The notes under the pieces are model-generated. The model was not told where the DNA came from and did not search any database. It saw only the letters and a program-made list of their open reading frames with translations. A program made the translations under genes and the position numbers. Source: Streptomyces fulvoviolaceus (GTDB lineage Bacteria; Actinomycetota; Actinomycetes; Streptomycetales; Streptomycetaceae). Taken from it: a DNA stretch of 64,000 nucleotides. Below, piece by piece: positions 50,787 through 59,910 of the stretch. The DNA lies in NCBI RefSeq assembly GCF_000718165.1, contig NZ_JOEY01000008.1, forward strand, positions 160,899 to 224,898. The letters run 5' to 3'. The stretch's first letter is position 1, and each line of letters opens with the position of its first letter.

Positions 50787-52361
50787 ATGACCTCACCATC
50801 CGCGCCTCACCCACAGGCCCTCGCGGCCGGGCTCGCCGAGGTCCGCGCCGCCGGCTACGACATCCCGAGCGTGATCGGCGGCCGGGAGATCCGCACGGGA
50901 CGCACCGTCCCGGTCGTCACCCCACACGCCCACGAGGTTGGCCTCGGCCGCGCCCATCATGCCGGGGCGGCCGAGGTGGAGCAGGCGATCGCCGCGGCCC
51001 GCGGAGCCGCCCACGACTGGGGGCGACTCGACGCGGCCGCACGGGCGAAGCCGTTCCTGCGCGCCGCCGAACTGCTGGAGTCCGGTCCTTGGCGCGAGCG
51101 GCTGAACGCGGCCGCCATGCTGGAGCTGTCCAAGACCCGGGACCAGGCCGAGGGCGACGCGTCGGACGAGACGGTCGAGCTCATCCGAGCCAACGTGGCC
51201 AACATGGCGGCCATGGCCGATGTCCAGCCGTACTCGCCCGAGGGGGTGCGCAACCACGTCGAGTACCGCCCGCTGGAGGGGTTCGTCTTCGCGGTCTCGC
51301 CGTTCAATTTCGTCTCGACCAACAACCTCGCCTTCGCCCCGGCCCTGCTCGGCAACACGGTGCTGTGGAAGCCGCACGAGAGCTCCTCGCTGGTGGCCCA
51401 CCTGTCCATGCAGCTGCTGCGGGAGGCCGGGCTGCCCGACGGTGTGGTCAACCTGGTGCACGGCGACGGTGCGGAGATCGGTCAAGCCGCCCTGGCCCAC
51501 CGGGAGTTGGCGGCCGTCCACTTCACCGGTTCCACCGGGACGTTCCGGCACATCTGGCGCACCGTGGGCGCCAACATCGACGGCTACCGCGACTTCCCGC
51601 GGGTCGTGGGCGAGACCGGCGGCAAGGACTTCGTGGTCGCCCACTCGTCGGCCGACGTGGAGGCGCTGGCGGTGGCGTGCGTGCGGGGCGCGTACGAGTA
51701 CCAGGGCCAGAAGTGCGCCGCGCCCTCCCGGCTCTACGTGCCGCGCAGCCTGTGGCCGAGGCTCAAGGACCGGTTGATCGAACTGACCCGCTCCGTCGTC
51801 ATGGGCGACCCGACGCTGCCCGGCACGCACATCGGCGCCGTCATCAACGCCCGCCAGCACGCCAAGCACACCGAGACGCTGGCGAAGGCACGCGCCGAGG
51901 GCATCGTCCTGACAGGCGGCGGTACGGACGATGCGATCGGCTGGTTCGTCGAGCCGACGCTGCTCGAAGTGACCGATCCCCACTCGCCGTTCATGACCGA
52001 GGAGCTCTTCGCTCCCGTCCTCGCCGCGTACGTGTACGAGGACGCCGACTGGGAGCAGACCCTGCGGCTGGTCGACGAGTCCACCGCGTACGGGCTGACC
52101 GGGGCCGTGTTCGCCGAGGACGAGGCCGCCCTCGCCCAGGCGTCCGACGCCCTTCGGTACACGGCCGGCAACTTCTACGTCAACGACAAGCCGAGCGGCG
52201 CCGTCGTCGGCCAGCAGCCGTTCGGCGGCGCGCGCGCCTCCGGCACCAACGACAAGGCCGGCACGGTCTGGAACCTGATCCGCTTCGCCAGCCCGCGCAG
52301 CGTCAAGCGCAACGAGCGCCCGCCGCGCGCGCCGGGCAACGACGCGTGGGCGGCCCGGTAG
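50787..52361 (+). CDS. pruA: L-glutamate gamma-semialdehyde (1-pyrroline-5-carboxylate) dehydrogenase
   Basis: 524 residues, the size of stand-alone P5C dehydrogenases. FAVSPFNFVSTNNLAFAPAL, FTGSTGTFRHIWRTVGANID and the active Cys in YEYQGQKCAAPSRLYVP are specific to this group; ETGGKDFVVAHSSAD carries the Glu. It oxidises glutamate semialdehyde to glutamate in proline breakdown. Proline dehydrogenase is not in the window. The PucR-type regulator is divergent, as in many streptomycetes. Confidence 0.93.
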   Translation: MTSPSAPHPQALAAGLAEVRAAGYDIPSVIGGREIRTGRTVPVVTPHAHEVGLGRAHHAGAAEVEQAIAAARGAAHDWGRLDAAARAKPFLRAAELLESGPWRERLNAAAMLELSKTRDQAEGDASDETVELIRANVANMAAMADVQPYSPEGVRNHVEYRPLEGFVFAVSPFNFVSTNNLAFAPALLGNTVLWKPHESSSLVAHLSMQLLREAGLPDGVVNLVHGDGAEIGQAALAHRELAAVHFTGSTGTFRHIWRTVGANIDGYRDFPRVVGETGGKDFVVAHSSADVEALAVACVRGAYEYQGQKCAAPSRLYVPRSLWPRLKDRLIELTRSVVMGDPTLPGTHIGAVINARQHAKHTETLAKARAEGIVLTGGGTDDAIGWFVEPTLLEVTDPHSPFMTEELFAPVLAAYVYEDADWEQTLRLVDESTAYGLTGAVFAEDEAALAQASDALRYTAGNFYVNDKPSGAVVGQQPFGGARASGTNDKAGTVWNLIRFASPRSVKRNERPPRAPGNDAWAAR

Positions 52362-52387
52362 CCGGTCGGCGCGACCGGGTCGAGACC

Positions 52388-52424
52388 GAGGCCGGTCCAG
52401 GGTGCGGCCCCCTGGACCGGCCTC
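52388..52424 (+). terminator. Terminator hairpin after P5C dehydrogenase
   Basis: GAGGCCGGTCCAGGG (52388-52402) pairs perfectly with CCCTGGACCGGCCTC (52410-52424), a 15-bp stem with a seven-base loop, 26 bases after the stop. Confidence 0.8.
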
Positions 52425-52495
52425 TCACACGTGCACGATGTCGGGCGGTATTCGGCGATGCTGACATGTATCAGCACAGGAACGGGGTGCGCACT

Positions 52496-53437
52496 GTGGC
52501 ACAGGCCATGAAGATCGACTACATCGGCGCAGAGGAGCTGGCCGGGCTGCTGCCGCCCCGCGACGCGGTCGCCGCGATCCGGGAGGCACTGGCCGGCGGG
52601 CTCGACCCGGCGGCCGACCGGCCGCGCACTGTCCTCGAACTCCCCGGGAACCGGGGCCAGTTGCTGGCCATGCCATCCGCGTCCGAGTTCGGCGTCGGGG
52701 TGAAGGCGATCTCCTCCGTTCCCGGCAACGCCGAGCGCGGTCTGCCCCGGATCCAGGGCGTGCATCTCGTCTTCCGCCCTCCCTCGTACGCGCCCGTCGC
52801 CGTCATCGACGGCGCCGCACTCACCGCGCTGCGCACTCCGGCGGTGTCGGTCGCGGCCGTGCTGCCTGTGCTGACCCGGCCCGGACGGCGCTGGAACGCC
52901 GTGGTCTTCGGCGCCGGGCCCCAGGGGGCGGGGCACGTACGGACGCTGCGGGACGTCGGCGTCGACCTCGCGGAGGTGACCTACGTCGTACGCGACCCGT
53001 CGCGGGCGGATCCCGCACTGGTGCGCGACGACAAGGTGGTCGCGGCCGCGGACAGTGAGGCGTTGCTGCAACGGGTCGACCTCGTCGTCTGCGCGACCTC
53101 CTCGGCCGTGCCGCTCTTCGACTCGGCTCGGCTCGGTCCCGAGGTCGTGGTGTTGGCAGTGGGTTCGCACGAGCCGGGCGCCCGCGAGGTGGACTCGGCG
53201 CTGGCCGTCCGTGCCCAGGTCGTCGTGGAGGATCCGGCCACCGCGTTGCGGGAGTGCGGGGACGTCGTCCTGCCCGTCGCGGAGGGCGTGTTGTCGGCCG
53301 CCCGTCTGCTGCCCATGGCGCGCGTCGTGCGGGGTGAGATCGAACTCGACGCCACACGGCCCGTGCTGTTCAAGGCCTCCGGCATGGCCTGGCAGGACGC
53401 CGTCGTCGCGGACGCCGCGCTGCGCAGGCTCGGTTGA
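52496..53437 (+). CDS. Ornithine cyclodeaminase/mu-crystallin family protein
   Basis: About 313 residues from GTG with GGAACGGGG eight bases upstream; ATG at 52466 or 52508 are alternatives. GVGVKAISSVPGNAERGLPR, AVIDGAALTALRTPAVSVAA and VVFGAGPQGAGHVRTL mark the family and its NAD(P)-binding domain. Members include ornithine cyclodeaminase and 1-pyrroline-2-carboxylate reductase. Between a P5C dehydrogenase and a proline-racemase operon, reduction of 1-pyrroline-2-carboxylate to proline is the more attractive choice. A terminator separates it from the gene before. Confidence 0.85.
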   Translation: MAQAMKIDYIGAEELAGLLPPRDAVAAIREALAGGLDPAADRPRTVLELPGNRGQLLAMPSASEFGVGVKAISSVPGNAERGLPRIQGVHLVFRPPSYAPVAVIDGAALTALRTPAVSVAAVLPVLTRPGRRWNAVVFGAGPQGAGHVRTLRDVGVDLAEVTYVVRDPSRADPALVRDDKVVAAADSEALLQRVDLVVCATSSAVPLFDSARLGPEVVVLAVGSHEPGAREVDSALAVRAQVVVEDPATALRECGDVVLPVAEGVLSAARLLPMARVVRGEIELDATRPVLFKASGMAWQDAVVADAALRRLG

Positions 53438-53439
53438 GG

Positions 53440-53618
53440 GTCAGGGCCGTCTCCTCGTCGGCGGTGGTGAAGGGTGCGTACTTCAAGACGCGGGACGGAA
53501 CCCGCAGGAGGGCAGGCAGTGCCCGGGGCATGGCCGACCAGGACCGGGTCACCCGCTCCTCCACCAGATCGGTGACGAATTTCTGAGTGTCGCTGCCGAG
53601 CCGGAAGGGTGTCCTCAC
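53440..53618 (-). other. Possible small decayed coding segment
   Basis: A minus-strand frame from ATG 53618 reads KFVTDLVEERVTRSWSAMPR and then ALLRVPSRVLKYAPFTTADE before running as a shadow into the preceding gene. The composition is protein-like but no family is recognised. It could be the remains of a small gene. Confidence 0.25.
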
Positions 53619-53655
53619 CGACGCGGCGGCGGAATCGCCTCGACGGACCGGGTTC

Positions 53656-55188
53656 TCATGGGCGTGCGGCCTCTGCCGCGAAGTTCGGGACGAGCGCTTC
53701 GTACAGGGCTACGTACCGGCCGAAACGCTCGTCGTAGAGACCGGTGTTCGCCGGGTTCGGCTCGTAGATCCGGTCGACGGCGACCGTGGCCTCGATGCCC
53801 TCGTGGATCGAGCCGAACTCGCCGACGCCGACGCCTGCCAAGATGGCCGCGCCAAGTGCTCCGGCGTCAGGCTGCTTCGTGGTCACGACCGGGAGCCCGG
53901 TGATATCGGCCTCGATCTGCTTCCAGACGGCGCTGCGGGATCCGCCGCCGAGCGCGCGGATCTCCTGGCTCTGCACGCCGGCCTTCGCGAACGCCTCGAC
54001 GTTGCGGCGTACGACGAAGCCGATGCCCTCCATGAGGGCGCGGACCAGGTGTGCCCGGGTGTGCTGCAGTGTGAGACCCATCAGCACGCCGCGGGCGTCC
54101 TCGTTGTTCTCCGGTGCCATCGCACCCTGGAAGTGCGGCAGCATCAGGAGCCCGTCCGCACCCGCCGGGACGCCCGCGGCGAGATCGCCGAGCACGTCGT
54201 ACGCGTTCCGGCCGGCCTGCGCCGCGGCCTGGATCTGCGGCTCGCAGAACTCGTCCCGCAGCCACTTCAGCACGATTCCGCCGCCGCTGAAGGTGTGGAA
54301 CATGTAGGTGTCCGGGATGCCGTGGTAGTGGACGGGCACGACGCCCGCCGGGTCGCGTCCCGGCCCCGGCAGCGTCGAGCAGATGGCGACCGCGGCACCG
54401 GTGTTCTCGCTGAAGCCGCCGGCGGCGATGCTCCCGCCGCCGATCGCACCGCATGCCTGGTCGAGGGCGCCGGCGCAGACCATGGTGGTCGGGTCCAGGC
54501 CGAGTTCCTTCGCGACCGCCGGCCGGACCCGGCCGACCGGTGCGCCGGGCTCGACGACGGCGGGCAGCCGGTCGGCGTCGACGCCCAGCGCGTCGAGCAT
54601 CGCCGGCCACCAGGTCTTGGTGCCCAGGTCCCAGTAGCAGGTCGAGGTGGCCAGCGATCCCTCGGTGACGTACTCGCCGGTCATACGGGCGAGCAGGTAG
54701 TCCTCGATCAGCAGGTACCGGGCGGTGCGCTCCGCGATCTCCGGTTCATGGCGACCGAGCCACAGCAGTTTCGCGGCCGGCCAGGTGGCCAGCATCTCCG
54801 GCTGCCCGGTCCGTTCGTAGAGTTCCGCGGCCGGGAAACGGTCGGCGAGTTCGGCGGACTCGGCTGCGGCTCGGTTGTCGAGCCAGACGATCGCCGGCCG
54901 CAGCGCGGTTCCGGCGGCGTCCACCGGTACGAGGGTCTCGCCCTGCGCGGAGAGCGCAAGGCCGGCGACCTCGCCGCGACGGTCGCCGGCCTTGCGCCAG
55001 ACCTCGGCGAGGCAGTCTCGGATCGAGGTCCAGTAGACCTCGACGTCGACCTCCACGCAGCCGGGCGCCGGCGTCTGCAGCTCGTACTCCAGGGTCGCCG
55101 AGGCGACTTCGACTCCGGTGGTGGCGTAGAGCGCGCATTTGACGGACGTGGTGCCCAGGTCGATGGCGAGGACGGTGCGGTGGGTCAT
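53656..55188 (-). CDS. FGGY-family carbohydrate kinase (xylulokinase-like)
   Basis: 510 residues. LAIDLGTTSVKCALY is the first phosphate motif, RPAIVWLDNRAAAE is typical of xylulo- and gluconokinases, and GFSENTGAAVAIC plus RALGGGSRSAVWKQIEADIT carry the later ATP motifs. It phosphorylates a sugar or polyol. It is the last gene of the six-gene minus-strand operon and overlaps the cupin before it (ATGA). Its presence next to amino acid genes is unusual. Confidence 0.92.
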   Translation of the reverse strand: MTHRTVLAIDLGTTSVKCALYATTGVEVASATLEYELQTPAPGCVEVDVEVYWTSIRDCLAEVWRKAGDRRGEVAGLALSAQGETLVPVDAAGTALRPAIVWLDNRAAAESAELADRFPAAELYERTGQPEMLATWPAAKLLWLGRHEPEIAERTARYLLIEDYLLARMTGEYVTEGSLATSTCYWDLGTKTWWPAMLDALGVDADRLPAVVEPGAPVGRVRPAVAKELGLDPTTMVCAGALDQACGAIGGGSIAAGGFSENTGAAVAICSTLPGPGRDPAGVVPVHYHGIPDTYMFHTFSGGGIVLKWLRDEFCEPQIQAAAQAGRNAYDVLGDLAAGVPAGADGLLMLPHFQGAMAPENNEDARGVLMGLTLQHTRAHLVRALMEGIGFVVRRNVEAFAKAGVQSQEIRALGGGSRSAVWKQIEADITGLPVVTTKQPDAGALGAAILAGVGVGEFGSIHEGIEATVAVDRIYEPNPANTGLYDERFGRYVALYEALVPNFAAEAARP

Positions 55189-55556
55189 GTCTGCGGCTCC
55201 TCCCCCGGGCCGCCGGCCCAGACGATCACGACCGGGACCTCGCCCACGTTGCTGATCTGGTGGGGGACGGTCGGCGGGATCCGCAGGGCGTCACCGGCCT
55301 CGAGTTCGAAGGCGGTCTGACCGGTCGTCACCACGGCCGACCCGGCCGCGCAGTAGAAGACCTCCCAGGACATGTCGTGCCCGGGGTCGACCGCGCCGGT
55401 GGCACCCACCGGCACCGTCGAGGTGCCGAACCAGAGGTGTTCGTTGCGCAGGTACTCGCGGCAGTGCTCGGGTCCCTCCATGAAGGACAGTGCGTCCAGA
55501 CGGCGGACGACACTCGGCTGCTCCTGGGCCTGCGGAGTTGTCTGTTGGTCGCTCAT
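55185..55556 (-). CDS. Small cupin-domain protein
   Basis: 123 residues, single cupin: GHDMSWEVFYCAAGSAVVTT carries the metal or ligand His/Glu and PPTVPHQISNVGEVPVVIVW closes the fold. It starts one base after the preceding stop and overlaps the kinase. It may be a sugar isomerase, epimerase or small-molecule sensor; the reaction is unknown. Confidence 0.85.
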   Translation of the reverse strand: MSDQQTTPQAQEQPSVVRRLDALSFMEGPEHCREYLRNEHLWFGTSTVPVGATGAVDPGHDMSWEVFYCAAGSAVVTTGQTAFELEAGDALRIPPTVPHQISNVGEVPVVIVWAGGPGEEPQT

Positions 55557-55557
55557 G

Positions 55558-56232
55558 TCAGGCCACCACCGAACGGGCGGTGCCGAGGACGGTGGTCAGC
55601 TGGGCGGTGACGTTCGCGCCCGGTACGACCTTGCGGTCCAGGACGGCCGCGCCGATGGTGAAGCCCCAGGCGCCCGCGTCACTGACGAACCGGATCCGCT
55701 CCACGCTCGCGACCGAGCCCGCCACGAGGACCGGGATCGGGGAGGCGGCGCACACCTGACGGACCAGGTCGTCGCCGTCCAGTTTGATGTGGCGGTAGGC
55801 CAGCAGGTTGACGCCGGTCACATCGTTCCGCATGGCCTCGATCTCGGCCAGGATCTCGTCCGCGGTCCCGTCCAGCGTGCCCGGGTGGCCGATGACGGTG
55901 CCGGCGTAGGGGAAGTACCGGATGTCGCTGCCGCGCAGGATCTGCGCCCCGAGCTGCCAGCGGGTGCCGCCGAGCACGTAGTCGAAGCCGAGTTCACGGC
56001 CGAGTTCCAGCGAGGTGCGCTCATCCTCCTCGGTGAGGGAGACGACCTCGAGGTGGGCGTGGCGGCCGGCCGCGTGGATGGTGTCGACGAGTGCGGCCAT
56101 CTCCTCGCGGGGCAGGCCGACGTCCTTGAAGCCGATGTGCTCGGTGCCGGCGGCGAGGGCGAGTTCGAGGACGGCGTGGGCGTCGGCGACCGTGACGTCG
56201 TCACGGGTCAGCATCAGCACGAAATTGCTCAT
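55558..56232 (-). CDS. Beta/alpha-barrel protein, possible aldolase or epimerase
   Basis: 224 residues with a regular strand-helix pattern: FVLMLTRDDVTVADAHAVLE, AGTEHIGFKDVGLPREEMAA, HLEVVSLTEEDE, IPVLVAGSVASVERIRFVSD and GAWGFTIGAAVLD. The last two strands resemble phosphate-binding ends of HisA/TrpC-like barrels. Lys in GFKDVG and YRHIKLDG are candidate catalytic residues. Beside a sugar kinase, action on the phosphorylated sugar is a reasonable guess. I do not recognise a named family member. Confidence 0.65.
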   Translation of the reverse strand: MSNFVLMLTRDDVTVADAHAVLELALAAGTEHIGFKDVGLPREEMAALVDTIHAAGRHAHLEVVSLTEEDERTSLELGRELGFDYVLGGTRWQLGAQILRGSDIRYFPYAGTVIGHPGTLDGTADEILAEIEAMRNDVTGVNLLAYRHIKLDGDDLVRQVCAASPIPVLVAGSVASVERIRFVSDAGAWGFTIGAAVLDRKVVPGANVTAQLTTVLGTARSVVA

Positions 56233-56246
56233 GATCAGGGTCTTCC

Positions 56247-57551
56247 TCAGATCGGCGGGCGCAGACCTACGGTGTCTGCGGAGGGCAGTGGGCTGGATGG
56301 GAGGAACGGCGTGGGGTCGATGGGCGGCCGTGCGCCCTTGACGAGCTGGGTGAGAAGGTCGGCGGAGCCGGCTGCCTGGGTCCAGCCGAGCGACCCGTGC
56401 GCCGCGTCGAGGTAGAGACCGGGAACACTGGTCGGGCCGATCATCGGCAGTCCGTTGGGAGTCATGGGGCGGTGCTCGGCCCGATACTCGGCGGACGTCC
56501 AGTCGAGGGCACCGGGAAACAGCTGCTCGCCCGCGCGCTGCAGCAGGTGTCGGGCCGGCTCGGCGACGTCGTGGTCGCCGCGGCCGATCTCGGCGCCGGT
56601 CGACAGGCGCAGCTGGTCGCCCATGCGGGAGAACGCCACATGCAGGCTCTCCAGAACACCGCCGACCTGCGGAGCGCGGTCGGGTTCGAGGAGGGGCACG
56701 GTCGCGGCGTACCCCTTCACCGGGAGCACCGGTGCGCGCACCCCGGCGGTGCGGGCGAGCCCGCGGGTAGCGACGCCCGCGGCGAGGACGACCGCGTCCG
56801 CGAAGAGGCGGCCGTCCGCGGTCTCGGCCGCGGTGACCCTGCCGTCCTCGAAGACCAGCCGCGTGACCGGTCGTCGCTCCAGAACGGTCGCGCCAAGGCC
56901 TCGCAACCGGTCCGCGAGGGCCAGGGCGAACGCCTGGCTGTCGCCGCGGGCCGCGCCGGGGGCGTACAGGGCACGCAGTCCGGCGGGGAGGGCAGCATAG
57001 GCCTTGTCCAGCTCCGTGAGCTCGGCGCGCGTCAGCTCCGTGTAGGTCTCGCCCGCGGCGCTCAGGGCCGCACGTGCGTGCCAGGCCTCCGTGACCGCCT
57101 CCGGGGAGTCGACCAGGAACAGCATGCCGGTGCGCTTGAGATCCGTACCGACGTCGCCGGCGGCGGCCCACTTCTCGGCGACCCGGAGGCTGTGGGTGCT
57201 CAGCGAGTGCGTGGCTCGGCAGGCCGCGGCGTACTTGCGTGCCGTCGAGTTCGCGAGGAAGCGGAGCCCCCAGGGAACGGTGCTCGGGTTGCCCCACGCG
57301 ACGCGGATGCCGGCGCTGCGGCCGAGCAGCGTCGCCGGCACCGCGCGGGCGTTGGCCGGGCCGGGCCAGACCACGGAGTCGGCCGGAACCAGCAGTCCGG
57401 CGTTGCCGGCGCTCGCCCCGTCACCGATCTGTCCGGCCGTCGCCAGGGCGACCTCGTACCCGGCGCTCGCCAGGGCGTACGCCGCGCTGGTTCCGACCAC
57501 ACCGCCCCCGACGACCAGGACGCTGCTGCCGGGTGGCAGTGCTGTGCTCAT
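56247..57551 (-). CDS. FAD-dependent D-amino-acid oxidase/dehydrogenase-type protein
   Basis: 434 residues. VLVVGGGVVGTSAAYALASA is the FAD motif; DAVVLAAGVATRGLARTAGV and RPMTPNGLPMIGPTSVPGLY with GSLGWTQAAGSADLL are typical of the DadA/glycine oxidase family. In hydroxyproline catabolism this family oxidises cis-4-hydroxy-D-proline to a pyrroline. It overlaps the DapA-family gene by four bases, which fits that pathway. Confidence 0.9.
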   Translation of the reverse strand: MSTALPPGSSVLVVGGGVVGTSAAYALASAGYEVALATAGQIGDGASAGNAGLLVPADSVVWPGPANARAVPATLLGRSAGIRVAWGNPSTVPWGLRFLANSTARKYAAACRATHSLSTHSLRVAEKWAAAGDVGTDLKRTGMLFLVDSPEAVTEAWHARAALSAAGETYTELTRAELTELDKAYAALPAGLRALYAPGAARGDSQAFALALADRLRGLGATVLERRPVTRLVFEDGRVTAAETADGRLFADAVVLAAGVATRGLARTAGVRAPVLPVKGYAATVPLLEPDRAPQVGGVLESLHVAFSRMGDQLRLSTGAEIGRGDHDVAEPARHLLQRAGEQLFPGALDWTSAEYRAEHRPMTPNGLPMIGPTSVPGLYLDAAHGSLGWTQAAGSADLLTQLVKGARPPIDPTPFLPSSPLPSADTVGLRPPI

Positions 57552-58471
57552 ACCAGCAGTCCGGCGGACCGCAGCACCGACTCCAGCTCGGCCAGCTCGG
57601 CCGGGTCGGTGAGCGGCAGCTGCGGCTGGCGGACCTCGCCGCCGGGGTGGCCGAGGATGCGCATCGCGGCCTTGAGCTGCGAGGCCGGGGACGCGAAGCG
57701 GCCGCCGAAGTCGGGCTCGACCCAGGCGCGGGTCAGCTCGGACCAGCGTCGGCCGTACTCGCGGGCCGCGTCGAGGTCGCCAGCCCAGAAGTTCTCGAAG
57801 AACGGGACCGCGTACGGGGCGCCGATGCCCCCGCCGTCGATGTAGCCGTCGCCGCCCAGCCCGTTGAGCACCGCGAGGCCGCGCGGGCTGATCAGGGCGG
57901 CGAAGATGCGCACCCGGGAGGAGAGCCGGTCGATGTAGTCGAGGACCACGTCGGTGCTGGCGGTGCTGCACTTGAGAGCCACCACGTGCTCCAGGTCGGC
58001 GATCGCCTCGGCGGTGTCGATCTCGATCTCGACGCCGGTGCCGCGCGGCCAGTTGTAGGCCAGGATCGGCAGCTCGACCTCGGCGTCGATGAGCCGGTAG
58101 TGGTTGAGGATCTCCTCCTGCGTGGGGTGGGCGTAGGGCGGCGGGGTGAACATGACGCCGTCGGCCCCGGAGGCCTGTGCGTCCTGGGCCAGGTCGATGG
58201 CGGCGGCCGCGGTGAACGAGGTGCATCCGATGATCACGGGGATGCGTCCGGCCACCGCCTCGATGGCCACCTTGGCCACGCGGCGACGCTCTTCGTCGGA
58301 CTCGGTCCACCATTCGCCGGCGCTTCCGTTGAGCATCACTCCGTGGACGCCCGCGGCGACGTAGTGGTCCATGAGCGCGACGAGTGTGTCCTCGTCGATC
58401 GCCCCGTCAGCGGTGAACGGGGTGGGCGCGGCGGGGATGTAGCCGCGCCAGTTGACGGAGTTGCGGTCCAT
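57548..58471 (-). CDS. DapA/N-acetylneuraminate lyase-family protein
   Basis: 307 residues from ATG with GAAGGAAGG upstream. GVMLNGSAGEWW replaces the usual GTTGE phosphate-side loop, LAYNWPRGTGVE holds the Tyr, and VALKCSTAS the Schiff-base Lys near residue 163. In hydroxyproline catabolism the member is 1-pyrroline-4-hydroxy-2-carboxylate deaminase; its neighbours (epimerase and flavin oxidase) agree. A 2-keto-3-deoxy sugar acid aldolase is the main alternative, given the kinase in the operon. Confidence 0.87.
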   Translation of the reverse strand: MDRNSVNWRGYIPAAPTPFTADGAIDEDTLVALMDHYVAAGVHGVMLNGSAGEWWTESDEERRRVAKVAIEAVAGRIPVIIGCTSFTAAAAIDLAQDAQASGADGVMFTPPPYAHPTQEEILNHYRLIDAEVELPILAYNWPRGTGVEIEIDTAEAIADLEHVVALKCSTASTDVVLDYIDRLSSRVRIFAALISPRGLAVLNGLGGDGYIDGGGIGAPYAVPFFENFWAGDLDAAREYGRRWSELTRAWVEPDFGGRFASPASQLKAAMRILGHPGGEVRQPQLPLTDPAELAELESVLRSAGLLV

Positions 58472-58554
58472 GCTGGGCCTTCCTTCGGTACGAGTGGTGC
58501 CTGCCCGGCGTCCGGGCGTGAGCGGCGGAACGGCGGAGCGGCGGAACGGCGAGC

Positions 58555-59556
58555 TCAGACGGTGAAGCCGGCGGGGAACGGGTCGGTGGGATCGAGGAGG
58601 TGCTGGCTGAAACCGGTCACCCAGGCCCGGCCGGTGATCCGCGGGACGATGCCGCGCCGGCCGGCGACCTCGGCCTCGTCGAGCACCGTGCCGGTGAACC
58701 GGGTGCCGAGCATCGACTCGTTGACGTGGCGGTCGCCGACGGCGAGCTCACCTCGGTGGTGCCTCAGCGCCATGATCGCGGAGGTACCGGTGCCACAGGG
58801 AGAACGGTCGAAGTAGCCGGGCACGTTGAGGACCGCGTTGCGCGTGTCCGCGCCGTCCGTGCCGGGTTGGACGAACTCGGCGTGGTGGATGCCCCGGATG
58901 CCGGGATCCTCGGGGTGGACCGGCGGACGCTGCTCGTTGACGGCGTCGATGATCCGCAGGCCGACGGCGATCAGTTCGTCCTTGTGCCGCAGGTCGAGTT
59001 CCAGGCCGAGCCGCGCGGCGTCGATGACGGGGTAGAAGTTCCCGCCGTAGACCATCGCGTACTCCACCTTCCCGATCCCGTCGACCTCGACCACGGCACC
59101 GTCTTCCAGCACGAAGGCCGGCACGTTCGTGATCGACACGGACTTCGCCCGGCCGTCCTCGACGTCGACCGTCGCCGTGACCGGACCGGCCGGGGTGTCC
59201 AGATGGATCTCGGTCACGGGCTCGTTCACCGCGACCAGCCCGGCTTCCACGAGGGCGGTCGCCACACCGATGGTTCCGTGGCCGCACATGGGCAGGAAAC
59301 CGGTGGTCTCGATGTAGAGGACACCCCAGTCCGCCTCGGTCGTGGTGGGTGGCTGGAGGATCGCCCCGGACATCGAGGCGTGGCCGTGGGGCTCCCGCAT
59401 GAGCAGACCGCGGAGGTCGTCGAGATGCTCCTTCGCCCAGATCCGGCGTTCGGCCATCGTGGCACCGGGGACCACCTGGACTCCGCCGGTCACCACCCGC
59501 GTAGGCATGCCCTCGGTGTGAGTGTCGATGGCCTGGATCAACCGGGAACTGCGCAC
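58555..59556 (-). CDS. Proline racemase-family protein, likely 4-hydroxyproline 2-epimerase
   Basis: 333 residues from GTG with AAGGGGAG upstream. IQAIDTHTEGMPTRVV starts the fold. Both catalytic Cys are present, in MCGHGTIGVATAL and DRSPCGTGTSAIMAL, so it is an epimerase or racemase, not the trans-3-hydroxyproline dehydratase, which has Thr in one site. It is the first gene of the operon and faces the GntR gene across repeated TGCAAT sites. Proline racemase is the alternative activity. Confidence 0.9.
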   Translation of the reverse strand: MRSSRLIQAIDTHTEGMPTRVVTGGVQVVPGATMAERRIWAKEHLDDLRGLLMREPHGHASMSGAILQPPTTTEADWGVLYIETTGFLPMCGHGTIGVATALVEAGLVAVNEPVTEIHLDTPAGPVTATVDVEDGRAKSVSITNVPAFVLEDGAVVEVDGIGKVEYAMVYGGNFYPVIDAARLGLELDLRHKDELIAVGLRIIDAVNEQRPPVHPEDPGIRGIHHAEFVQPGTDGADTRNAVLNVPGYFDRSPCGTGTSAIMALRHHRGELAVGDRHVNESMLGTRFTGTVLDEAEVAGRRGIVPRITGRAWVTGFSQHLLDPTDPFPAGFTV

Positions 59557-59583
59557 CGGCTCTCCCCTTCGCGAGATTCCACT

Positions 59584-59599
59584 CAGTGCAATTGCACTG
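59584..59599. promoter_or_regulatory. GntR operator candidate 1
   Basis: CAGTGCAATTGCACTG is a perfect 16-bp palindrome 28 bases before the epimerase start, close enough to overlap its ribosome site or transcript start. A near copy lies 76 bases away. Confidence 0.82.
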
Positions 59600-59659
59600 T
59601 GCTTCGTGAGTCTATGAAGCAAGAAGAATGCGGGTCAATACCTGCACTTAATCATTTGG

Positions 59660-59675
59660 CAGTGCAATGGCACTG
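59660..59675. promoter_or_regulatory. GntR operator candidate 2
   Basis: CAGTGCAATGGCACTG differs from the perfect palindrome at 59584 in one base. Confidence 0.8.
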
Positions 59676-59782
59676 AGGTGAGAGCGAGCCCTCCCCCGGC
59701 ATCGGAGACGGGCGCGACCAAGGAAACCCACGCCGAGAGATCAAGGCCGCCTCCCCTCCTGGCCACCACCGGGACCGCACTA

Positions 59783-59862
59783 CACTGCAATGTCAGTGCA
59801 GGCACGGCGTGGCGCTTCCCGGTGGTCGACGAGCAGTCGACTCACCCTGTGTCATTGCACTG
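59783..59862. promoter_or_regulatory. GntR operator candidates 3 and 4 (degenerate)
   Basis: CACTGCAATGTCAGTGCA (59783-59800) holds two TGCA half-sites with altered spacing, and CATTGCACTG (59853-59862) is one half-site arm. They lie 70-150 bases before the GntR gene. The 374-base divergent region (59557-59930) holds nothing else recognised apart from these repeats and a seven-codon frame at its end. Confidence 0.55.
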
Positions 59863-59910
59863 GCACGACGCAGAGTGACGGCCGGCAGTGATCTCAACGG
59901 GGGATTGCCC

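Noticed and set aside
53587..55320. 577-codon plus-strand frame opposite the FGGY kinase
   Set aside because: Asp/Gly/Arg-rich shadow; the kinase frame carries all ATP motifs.
58555..59556. trans-3-hydroxyproline dehydratase
   Set aside because: Both Cys of the epimerase/racemase active site are present; the dehydratase has Thr in one position.
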